Below are positions 21,799-31,812 of a stretch of 64,000 bases of DNA, one piece after another. Source of the DNA: Lepidodermella squamata (lineage: Eukaryota > Gastrotricha); NCBI GenBank assembly GCA_047495785.1, contig JBLDXI010000007.1, forward strand, positions 3,038,001 to 3,102,000, given 5' to 3'. The position numbers and the translations under genes were made by a program. The stretch's first letter is position 1, and every line of letters begins with the position of its first letter. The notes under the pieces were generated by a model. It saw only the letters and a list, made by a program, of their open reading frames with translations, was not told the DNA's origin and searched no databases.

Positions 21799-24700
21799 AT
21801 GAACGATTTCGCTGGAGCTGGCGAACCCACCTCTGAAATCGAAGCTTACTTCGCATCTCTAAACAGCCACGATCCCCACATTTTGTGTAAACGCGACGAG
21901 CGATTCAAAAATTGCCCCCTCGAAGCTCAGCGATTTCGCAAAGATTTCCGGCAACTCGTCGAACGCTTGGTCCTCGATGTTCGAGCTAATTGCAAAATTT
22001 CAGCCGATAAATTGGCCGTGAAGGAGTTACAGCGTTTAACCTGGTCGGCTAGCTGTTCGCATTTGAAAGCTATCCCGACCCGAATCTGCGGCGAGTGGAT
22101 CATCAATTGCAGGGAATTCTCAGCTTACAACCGCCATCAAATTCTGAAATGCTTCTACGGTTGTTTCATGGCGAGACGCGAGAATCTCACGGTCCAAGCA
22201 TTTCAAGGTATCAAACCACGGCTGAGCCATGTCGATTTTCTATCGCTGTATCTGTTCGCAATTTTCGGCGAGAAGAAGCAATTCTGCGAGCTTTTCCACG
22301 TAAAATGGCTCCACAACCTCGTCCCGCCGTGTTTGGCATCCGCCCTGTTGAAGGCAGCCTTGGATCCTAACTGCGACGATTTTGCCGATGAAAAGCCTGA
22401 TCGAAGTCCGATAGCGTTGTTCCTCTTCGAAACAGGCGTTCATGTGAACAATTTCATGGATTTGGAAGGTTAATTTGAAACTTCGATTTATCGATTCAAG
22501 ATTTTAACAACAGTGTGTCCCATTGCTAATAAAAAGAACGAAAATACACGGAAATGGGATCAAAAACTCTAAAAGGGGAGGCGAATTCGTGTCTCATGGC
22601 CGGAAAATTCAAAGTGAAATGAAATTGTTTCAAACATTTACAAAATTCAAATTTGGTACGCGTTTTAGTTTAATCGAATTCGGTTAGTCTTTGGTGGCAG
22701 TCTTTCCTGTTGCATTTTTTGGCCTGGTCCGGGACCAGCCATGTTAGCAGAGTGATTGAATGGCTTGGATCGAATTTCTCTCGATAAGGCATTTAAATTG
22801 GCAATATTTTTGAGGAATAATTCCAACTTGAAGTGAAAGAAAAAGTATTTTTTGCTGAGTACATGAGGGGTCGAATTTCCGGGTGGATGAAAAATATATT
22901 TATCGAATTAAACGAAAATTTCCAAAACGATCAATTTTCAGGACAAAATTATGGTTAGATCGAAAACGATGTTGGCAAGATAAAAAATGGCACAGCCCCA
23001 GTAATTATCCGTAATAACCACGTGGAAGATTATTGGAACGTTAGACGAAAAGACCATCGCTAGATTCGGGATCAGCGCGAAATTCCGCGTGAGAAGAAAT
23101 GTTTCATGACTCCTTCCATGATGTTCCCCTTTCAAGGGACAATAAATTCTATCACTCTCAAAATTTCAAATTCATTGGCCTTTTCACCCTTTTTACTCGC
23201 AATTTCCCGACAATTTCCAGAACATTTTCATCGGTTATAATTTTCGATATTTTACCTGATGGTACCATTTTTTGGATTTTTTTTCAACTTTCATACATAC
23301 CTAAATTTTCGTATTATTTAAAGCATACTGGCCGTGAAACGGACATCGCCTCTCGTTTTCGAGGTTCTGAACCCTTCCCCGCGAATTTCCTTCGATTACA
23401 CAGTATTTTTGTAATTTCAATTGCCCAAGTTTAAAATTTTAATTTTTTAAAATTTTTAACTTTATTTACCCGAAAATGCATTTTCTAATGGGTCTTACTT
23501 TTAGCGGATCCAAAATCCAAATTTGCCTGAGTTAGCAGAACCGAATTGGAATTTGGAATTTTCATAGGGCCCAAAACCAATTTTCGAGCATTTTTAAGGA
23601 TGTCATGATGGTTATGTCCCGTAAGCGCAACCTCAGGAGCGTAACCTCGCTTGTGCGTAACTTTTCGTGTGCGCAACCGATGTGCGCAACTATTGGGCGA
23701 AACCTGCTGTGTGTAAATAAATAAGTAAAAACTCGAGGTAATTCCCATTATAGTTCAACCGCACAAAAGTGCACATTCACGGAATTTTCAACTAGCCGTG
23801 TATTTGTCTACCAAATTCGCCCAACTCTGCGAACACAAATTAAAAAAATTAATTTACCTTATTTGCTCCAATAGCAGCCCGTGCTACTAAAATTTCAACC
23901 TCAAATTTCGAAAATTTCAAAAAATAATTGTTGGTGAATCGCTCATTTTTTATGTGACTTGACTCCTCAACCCTGGGCTACTTTTAGGGATGGGCGATTA
24001 TTAGCGGATGGGCTACTATTGGAACAAATAATACGGCCTTTAAAATGTAAAAAAATTGTATTGTGTTATGAACGGAGCTACAGTTTTGATCACCATCTTA
24101 AACCGTTTGACAGCAGACATTTATTACTTTAAGTGTTGAGAACATGATCCCCCTTAACATAAATAGCACCCCGGCCGTAGCTGTGAGCGGATGAAGAATC
24201 ACAGTTACTAAGCGGACGCGGCAGGTCTCTGAGACTCAAAATGAATCAATCTCGCAAACAAAATGGATTTTGAAATGTGGCTATTAGCTGTAGACGGGCA
24301 GCGAGAAATTTTGATAAATTACTGCGAGGCCACGCTATTAGGCTCCTGTGACGAAGTCGATGTTCGCGTTAATATTAATGCAATTACTATTACGACCCAC
24401 CTTGATAAATATAAAAAAGTAAACACGGATGAAGTATCTCCTGAAAGCGGAAAAGCGACAAGTCCTTTTGGAGATCAAATCTCAACGGGCTATGCTAAAG
24501 CAAACAAGCCGCTGTGAGTGCAGCGCGCCCTCACACATAGAGTCACCCTCACCATCCTCGTCGCCTCTCTACAACTCCCCATGGTCTCCGCGCAATGAGA
24601 CACATTGCGGAACCACTAAATAAGAGCTTAACTTAGGCGCGCACGCTGATTGGTCAATTGATCCTAGCTATGACTCCGGGATTTTTTGCGCACTTTGATA

Positions 24701-26253
24701 ATTCCAAAAATTGCGTACCTATAATAAGTAAGATCATAGCTATAATAAGTCGAAGGACTTGATTTATAGGTGACATTTCGTCAGCGGCGTTTAAAAATTA
24801 ATGGTAATTTTAAACCTTGGCATACAGTTGTAGCATAAACGCTTTTGACAAAGGAAAAAAATTACCGAATTTTTTTTATAATGTAGGGGTTTATCACCCT
24901 AGCATATAGGGTTTCCATTTTTCTCCCTGCTTTATGGTCAAAAAAATTTCCACCGTCTTCTGACAATTTTCCAGCTTAAATACAAAAGGTTGCGCACAGC
25001 AAAAGTTACGCACAGAAAGTTACGCACGTGCGGTTGCGCTCTTGAGGTTGCGCTTACGGGAATTGACCGTCATGATTGATCAGCATAATTTAAAATAAAT
25101 TATCTTTGAATTCAGCATGAAATTCTGTATAAGACGCACTCTTCATTATAGAATTCATAAATTGCCTTAATGTCGTGAAAATATTCGAAAAGCGACCTTT
25201 TTCTTATCTAAAATTAGGTTCCGCAACAGGCAAATTTGGTTCCGCAAAAGGATATTCTGTTTTCTAATTTTGAAGAATTTCATGAATAATAATAGGAAAT
25301 TCCAATAAATAACCGAAATTTTTTGCATGAATTTCCGAATAAAGTCTAATCATCACTTTTGGAAAACTGGAATCTTTATCAATGAAATTCTTCGAAAAAT
25401 GACACTTAGCTAATTTATGAATTTTGGCTTTTCATTCAATTTTAACAATAATTTTAATATCAATGTTTCAGCTTCAATTCGAGAAATCTGTCGTCAATTC
25501 AAGTTTTCCGACCTATTTCAAAGTTCGAGAGACCTGCTTAAGCGAAAAGAAATTCTGTATGCTGTCGTTAGAGACATTGGCTACACGAAAATGACGCTGA
25601 GAGTCGATCGTGAACTTTTGCTGTGCTTACCCATCATGCTGGCTGGCATTTGCTCGAACCCAGGCGTAATTGAGGTGATATGTAACGGCGTTACCGGCGA
25701 ACCGTCCACTCATCACTTCGACTGGTTCAGCTATTTCAGCTTTTTGGAGGACAATAATTCGACGATCGGCGATTTCGATATTGACGAAAATGACGAAGTC
25801 GACGAAGTCGACGAAGTTCCAGCAAATAAAAAAACTGATCTCATGTTGAAATTTTTGATCACGCCCATGTTGAAGTCTGGCTTTTTGCACACGTGTAAAT
25901 TCAACGCTAGACTGGGCTGTTATCGCAGAAAGCCATGTGACATTTGCTTCTACGAACAAGCTGGCACGTTGAGTGGTGAAACGAAGCGTAGATACCTGTT
26001 ATTTGCCCTTCAATTCATGAAATGGAACTGCGTTGACTACTCCGGGTCCGGTAGGCCCTATCCCTTGTCACTTCAAGGCTTTTGCCGCCTGGCGATTTTG
26101 AAAAAATTACCGTTCGGTTTGAATAATCGGCAAAAGGCAATTGAAGGTCTGAATCTACCGGATAATTTGACGAATTTTCTCAAATTTTCCGATCTTGACT
26201 TTGAATGCGATTTGGACCTGGACGATGATGCTGCATCGGACTATTCTGACTGA
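21799..26253 (+). CDS. ASB-like ankyrin/SOCS-box protein with 3-kb intron
   Basis: Model: exon 1 21799-22468 (donor AAG|GTTAAT) and exon 2 25472-26253 (acceptor GTTTCAG), joining in phase 1 (G + CT) to give 483 aa. Exon 1 starts MNDFAGAGEPTSEIEAYF, has the CPLEAQRFRKDFR motif and ends in an ankyrin-like PIALFLFETGVHVN. Exon 2 has the LMLKFLITPMLKSG motif, a BC-box-like PLSLQGFCRLAILKKLPFG, a Cullin-box-like LNLPDNLTNFL, and the tail FSDLDFECDLD followed by an acidic stretch. A second acidic run (DENDEVDEVDEV) lies mid-exon. The intron is long for this genome because it contains repeat elements. The alternative is two separate genes, the second starting at ATG 25417. A TTTTTTAG acceptor lies 9 nt before the first ATG. 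Confidence 0.65.
23603..25075. mobile_element. 1.5-kb inverted-repeat element inside ASB-like intron
   Basis: Left end TCATGATGGT...CCCGTAAGCGCAACCTCAGG pairs with the right end CCTGAGG-like/TTGAGGTTGCGCTTACGGG...CATGA. Both termini carry runs of GCGTAAC/GCGCAAC repeats (23625-23700 and 25000-25055). No transposase is recognisable; an 84-codon frame at 24263 has no family I know. It explains the unusual length of the host intron. Confidence 0.6.
23854..24033. mobile_element. Nested MITE
   Basis: TTATTTGCTCCAATAGCAGCCC at the left pairs imperfectly with GGGCTACTATTGGAACAAATAA at the right. It lies within the larger element of the ASB intron, indicating nested insertion. Confidence 0.55.
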
Positions 26254-26338
26254 GTTGAAATATCTCGATTATTTGGCCTATTTTTCAATTTGAATTTTTG
26301 GGCTGATTTTTTGAATTTTTTTTAGGTTTTTTTGCAAA

Positions 26339-27927
26339 ATGGTTATTTCTTTCCCAAATCATGAAAGTCTTCCATGTTTTGAAATCGATCGACCCTGCCG
26401 ATTGGATTCCGAAGATTTTCGCCAATCTTTGACTTCAACCCTTGAGCGACTGGTCGAAAAACTTCAATCGAAGCATAGCTCAGTGGAAATACGGCTGAAA
26501 ACGCCGTCAACCCAGCATGGCTCAACTATGTACGAGTTCGTAGTTTTCGCCGTTCCGAAATCGATCTTCGGCTCGTACCTGATTTTAACGAAAGGATTTG
26601 ACGGTCGAACGATTGGCGACGTCCTTCTCGATTGCTGCATCGAATTATTGAATGAGCGTGGTCCAAGTCCGGAATTTACTTCACTAGACGCTATCATCCT
26701 TACCCTAGCTGCTTGTTTCAACAGAAAAGATGCGTTTGAGCGAGTTTTCGATTCGAAAATTTCCGAAATACCTCGTTGCTTTCTATTGGCCTTGCCTGAG
26801 ATTGCCATCATCTCCAGCTCAACCGTTCTGTATTACCGAAACAGGCCTCTTCGCGTGTCGATGAATTCCGGCAAAAGTTGGGCAGTTTCGAAGCTGCTCG
26901 AAGCCGGCGCATTCGTCAATCCAGAAATTTCTCGAAGTAATTTCACTTTTATTTTTAAACGCTGAAATAAATTTTTTGATTTTTGAATATTTTAAAATTC
27001 CATTCAATTAAATATTTTAATAATTAAATATTGGATTGTATGTATTCATTTTCAAAATTTAAATTTTTTTAAATTTGAAATTTTTGGAACATTTTTTTAA
27101 ATTTCTTAAAATTTGAAATTTTTTTAAATTCAGCTGCTATTAGGTTTGCGATGATAGAATATGGCCGTCACCCGTTGGACCCTGATTTAAAATCACTGGA
27201 ACTCGATGAAGTCAATAGAAATCTTCGCTATTTGTTGGAAAAATTGCCAAAATCCACATTTTCTAATCGAAATTTTGTCAATTTTATTTGCGGCTTTATC
27301 CGAATCGCTTGCCATTTTCCTGATTTTATCAATCAAGTCTACGATGCCTTCATTTCAAGTTGCGATTATCCATCGATAAATTGGTTCGCAATTTTCAACT
27401 GGGACATGCTCAGGTCCAGTGAAGATGACAGATTCGCTGCAACTTGTCTGCGCCTTAAATTCAACGCTCTTCAAGCTCTACGATCCGGAGTTCGACCTTC
27501 ACCCGATTCCAGTTTGGATTTAACTATAAATCAGCAGAAACTCGTTGAACACAGCCTGTTTCTGAGCAAATTTGACGTCGAAATCGCTCGAAAATTCTAC
27601 TTGTCTTCTCTCAATTTTATCGGACTAAAAAGTTGCACGTCCGATGCGATGCTTCGCGCGTATAAAAATGCCTGTCGTAAGGTGAAAAATGCCCCGGAAT
27701 TGGCGAGTTACCTAGAAGCTATCCGAGCTTTCCCATTTTCGCTGCAAGATTTCAGCCGACGGGCCATCGTGCGAAGCCTGCCGATGGGTGTTGAAGCTCG
27801 CCGAGTGGCGATCAAGTCACTGCAACTGCCGCTGTGTCTCGAAAACTATTTGAATTTCTGCGACTTAGATTTTGACGTTGATTCTAAATTCTTCGCTAAT
27901 TTTTCTGGTCTAGATCGTGATGATTAG
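26339..27927 (+). CDS. ASB-like ankyrin/SOCS-box protein
   Basis: Exons 26339-26936 (donor CGAA|GTAATT) and 27134-27927 (acceptor AAATTCAG) join in phase 1 (A + CT) to give 463 aa. Exon 1 has the CRLDSEDFRQSL motif and a closing ankyrin-like AVSKLLEAGAFVN. Exon 2 has the QALRSG motif, a BC-box-like PFSLQDFSRRAIVRSLPMG, a Cullin-box-like LQLPLCLENYL and the FCDLDFDVD tail. The usual BC-box Cys is Ser, as in some functional SOCS boxes. Its ATG is 85 nt after the stop of the upstream ASB-like gene, with a TTTTTTTTAG acceptor 13 nt before it, so the pair may be operonic. AATAAA at 28001. Confidence 0.8.
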
Positions 27928-28000
27928 CATTTTAATATCAAGTCTCATTTAATGATTATTGTAAATGATGATATAGCAGCTCGGGCTCTGAAATCTCAAA

Positions 28001-28006
28001 AATAAA
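28001..28006 (+). terminator. Poly(A) signal AATAAA
   Basis: AATAAA 74 nt after the stop of the ASB-like gene ending at 27927. Confidence 0.45.
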
Positions 28007-28457
28007 AACTTGTGATAGCCATAATTTTGATTTTTTTTTAACCCTTCATTTTAATATTAGCAACCGCATTTCGTCTCATTTTGTTTAGTGATGAGACGTT
28101 GGCCTATAATTCATTTTTTATATGTTTAGATTTTGGCCATAATTTGTTATCGGTGAATTTTTTTGGAGCTATTTTATATCGAACCAATTCTGAGGTGAGT
28201 CTGATATTTTCAACATACCTTTTCTCATTTTTTTTCATTTTTGTTCCACTGAGTCGTAGGGACAATGACGGGAAAATAGCAGTTTATGATTAAATTGCTG
28301 GCCTAGTTGCCGTAGTTCTTGCGTTTTTTTCAAAATCACTTGAAATAATAATTTCTTAAAATTTTGGATTTACCGGTTCCACTAAGTACTGTACTGACCT
28401 CCGATGTTTTCATCGATCTGTAGCTTCGTCGCACTTATCCTAAGAAGTAGAGGTTTA

Positions 28458-29255
28458 TTACACTTTGATAGAATAGAAAATTACACTTTGATGGCTGTGT
28501 AAATTACACTTTGATAAGTAGATGAATCATATTATTGTCGATTTTTTTCTGCTGCGCAGCTCTTCGAGAAAATACGCTAAGTCAGAGATTTCAGCTGATA
28601 GCTGATCACTCAAACAACAAGACAATACTTTGCCCCCATTACCATGCGAGCGGAGCGAGCATGTGAGCCGGCCTCGATAGTTTTTTTTGTGTTGAGTCAT
28701 AAGTACGGGGAGAGTTTTCGAAATTACCAAAGTTTCAAGTGATACTTTTTGATTGGGGTCCCGTGCTACGATGGGTTACGTTACTTCTTGGTCAATGATT
28801 TGCATATGCACACGTGCTTGTGTGTGCAAAAAATGCTGTGCGCGCGTGCGAACCGAAACAAAAAAACTAGCAACACGAGCTGGGAGCGATCTCTCAGCGC
28901 CAATTCAGCTGCACTGCTGATGGTTTTTCGCAATAAAAACTGTCGCGCATATGCAAATCAACGCCATTTCTTTGCCGCATCTCACTAAAAAAGGTGGTGA
29001 TTGCTTTTTAATTGAAGGTTACGCATTATTACCAGCTAGTTATTCTGCCCGTTTTACGCTCTAGTAGTTTACTGCGATGAAGCTAGTTTTTTGGAGGGGC
29101 ACCTCAGCCCCCTGGGGAAAGCTGGCTGGTAGCTTTTTGGGAGGCCTTTCACTAGGTCTTCAAAAAGCTGCCAGCTTAGTTTTCCCCAAGGGAGCTGAGG
29201 TGCCCCTTTTTAAAGCTAGTTTTATCAAAGTGTAATTTTCATTTATCAAAGTCTA
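28458..29255. mobile_element. Element with TTACACTTTGATA terminal repeats
   Basis: Three direct copies of TTACACTTTGAT(A/G) lie at 28458, 28481 and 28504. The inverted form TATCAAAGTGTAA is at 29223, with a variant at 29244. Between them is non-coding sequence and a strong hairpin (29081-29223). This fits a non-autonomous element with sub-terminal repeats; no transposase is seen. Confidence 0.55.
29081..29223. repeat. Long imperfect hairpin
   Basis: AGCTAGTTTT...GAGGGGCACCTCAGC...GGGGAAAGCTGGC...AGCTTTTTG pairs with CAAAAAGCTGCCAGC...CCCC...GCTGAGGTGCCCC...AAAGCTAGTTT. It sits at the right side of the TTACACTTTGATA-bounded element. Confidence 0.75.
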
Positions 29256-29997
29256 GGGTATGCGTCGAAACTGCAGTATGAATCGTAATGTGCTGCTGCA
29301 TGTTGTAGTATTTATATTTTTCTATTATGTTGGCCATTTTACGTTGAATCCTCGTCCTGACTCATAAGCACGCATTTTATACTATCTCGAATTAATAGCA
29401 GTTTTTACACAGCTCATATAGCTTACCATGTTGAATTTATGCCTGACTTTATTGTCGTGATACTATTTTCAGGTATTTTTCAAAACTAACCGCAACCGTT
29501 TACTAAAAAAATTGCATTAGCTCCTAAAGCAAAATGATAAACCAACTGCAGTTCTTAGAAAATAATGTTCCTAAAAATAAATGTTTATCTGGAAATAATT
29601 TATTTTCTAGAGTATTTAATTTCTCGAATTGCTAGAAGACTCGACGATTTCACATTTTTGGCTGTCACAAATTCGCAAACAAATGATTTTATTGTCAAAT
29701 TTGGAATGAAGAGGCCTTTTTAAATATCATGAAAACAGCAGATTTTCTAAAAAATCTCAACCTATCCGTAAATTTCTAAGGCATTGGGTTCAACACGGAA
29801 AATTTGACGAACTATTCAACCTCTTCTCTCGAGTTGTGATTTGAACAATTATATAAGAAATATGTACACTACCCTATTAGACGATATTTTCCTGCTGAAT
29901 ACAAACTTCCATTACAAAAACAATATGGATTGATATGACGTTATTTGTTTTATATGTTCCGTGTACCTATTTAGACTAATTACTGTTTGACGCGAAC
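29256..29997. other. Intergenic, upstream of ASB-like gene
   Basis: AT-rich sequence with no gene recognised. An acceptor-like TATTTAG at 29968-29974 lies 23 nt before the next ATG. Confidence 0.4.
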
Positions 29998-31456
29998 ATG
30001 AATTTCGATTGGAGAAAGTACCTGCCAAAAAGCGATTTCGATGCAGATAGCTTGCTTATATCCCCAGAACTTCTTGAGCAAATGACAACATCCGTCGACC
30101 TATTGATAGCTGATTGCACTCAAAAACTCAATCTGAATTCTGGTAGTCTGAAAATGATGGCCGAAGTCAACGGCACGTGGGAACATCAGTACCACTTCAG
30201 CTTATCTCTAGTCCCAAAATGTTATTCTGAGGACTTTGTTGTAGTGGCGAAATCAACCGAGCCGGAAATTCTGGCCCGATCGATCATCGATCACTGTATG
30301 AAAGCCATTTTCGACTCCGGAGACGATAAATCTTCAACCTTTATACCGGAAGATGTTATCGCCTCGTATCTAGCCATTTGCTTCGAAGACCGAGATACTT
30401 TGAAGCGAATCCTCGACTCGAAGAAATACGTCATTCCTCCTCAAGTTTTAGGGGCGTTACTGATTACTTCTTTCGGCGAGCGCGAAACACGCAGTGGCAT
30501 CAGAAGATGGGCAGTTGTCAGTCTCATCGAAGCTGGGGTTGATTTCAACTACTTGATGTCAGCTTTCGATAACTTTGACGAATTTTTTCACCATGGCACC
30601 TGGGGAATGGCCCCCGAGTTCAAAAGTGTGCGCAAATTTTACCGAACTTCAAACTTCTATTTTCCCTGATTTTTCAGACCCTTTCGAAATCATCATGGAT
30701 GAGTACGAAAGTGTTGCTATGAATTCTCCGGAAATGGGGGAATTGACCAAAATTGTTCAAGCTTTCATCGACACCGACTGGAAGGAAAACGTCGTAGAAT
30801 GGATGGGCTACCTTATCAATCCTTACTTGAATCTACGTGCATTCGCGCGGAATCCGAAATTGTTCGTAAAATCACTTGAAGAGTACTGCAGCGTGGGAAA
30901 GGCCGGATTTGAAGAGTACGATAAGATAACATTCAACATCGTATCGTTTCTACATCACTCTCACCATTCACGCATCGCCGATGCATACCTTAGACATCAT
31001 TTGGTGTCAAAGTTCATCATCCTTCCAGTTTTACGATCAGGCATTCATGAATTCGGCTGCTATTTCCCGAAGCTTAATGATGAAGATTTTTTGAACGAAT
31101 TGGTGAGATATTGGCTGGAAATGGAGAGTTTGCTGTCTGAAGTCGACCGTCAGAGGCTGTTTACGTCTGTAATGATTTGGGCTGATTGCAGCAAATCTTA
31201 CGATCTTTCGCGGATTCGAAGTGTTTACGATCAAGTTAGCGAAGAACTTGGCGTTACAAGCCCGTCTTTCCTTGAAAAGTTTAGCCGATATCCGTTGTCA
31301 CTGCAGAACTTATGCCGTAGTTCAATCTTGCGCCATTTCCCATTTGGGTTTACAGAGCGTTCGAAGGCTATTCATAAACTGGACGCTCCGTCCTGCATAC
31401 ATGACTATTTAACATTTAGTGATTTGGATTTGGATATTGACTCTCGCTATTTGTGA
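29998..31456 (+). CDS. ASB-like ankyrin/SOCS-box protein
   Basis: Exons 29998-30625 and 30678-31456 join in phase 1 (A + AC) to give 468 aa. The intron is only 52 nt (GTGTGC...TTTTTCAG). Exon 1 ends in an ankyrin-like WAVVSLIEAGVDFNYL. Exon 2 has the KFIILPVLRSG motif, a canonical BC-box-like PLSLQNLCRSSILRHFPFG with the LxxxC spacing, a Cullin-box-like LDAPSCIHDYL, and the FSDLDLDID tail. It is the clearest SOCS box in the array. The short intron at the same phase and place as in the other members supports the shared gene plan. Convergent with the large minus-strand mosaic gene. AATAAA at 31509. Confidence 0.82.
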
Positions 31457-31508
31457 ATGTACCTAAGATTTTCGGTTTTAGAGTGATAGTTGATAGATTT
31501 TTGAGTTT

Positions 31509-31514
31509 AATAAA
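31509..31514 (+). terminator. Poly(A) signal AATAAA
   Basis: AATAAA 52 nt after the ASB-like stop at 31456. Confidence 0.5.
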
Positions 31515-31647
31515 ACAGCTCAGTTGGACTTTATAGATAGTGTTATCTTTTATATCACCCAATTTACAAGTTATAATAGAGTTTAAAGCTTATTGACAGT
31601 GCGAAACCCAGAGATTCGTACATGCCGAAGAAATGGTGCGGTTTTTG

Positions 31648-31653
31648 TTTATT
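31648..31653 (-). terminator. Poly(A) signal AATAAA (minus strand)
   Basis: TTTATT on the plus strand, 160 nt past the stop of the minus-strand mosaic gene. The paralogue has the same signal at an equivalent place (41535). Confidence 0.5.
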
Positions 31654-31812
31654 TTCACTCAACAAAACCTCCAATCTCCAGTCAAGCAAACTGCTAACAT
31701 CCTTATGTGACTGAGTCGTATCAATCTGATTGTAAGTTAAACATAAATTGCCACGATTTCCGAATTTAAGGAAATTCTTCACGCAGAGCAATTGTTAAGC
31801 TTGGCTGCGTTC

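Larger units (their letters stand above)
13726..21998. repeat. Tandem segmental duplication, copy B
   Basis: The counterpart of 4082-12736 and probably closer to the ancestral state. It lacks the 422-nt insertion, its ASB-like gene is intact, and the exon truncated at the end of copy A continues here into a complete gene. Confidence 0.95.

Noticed and set aside
24263-24517. 84-codon frame inside the ASB intron element
   Set aside because: No domain or transposase motif; surrounded by repeat sequence. Noted as part of the element only.
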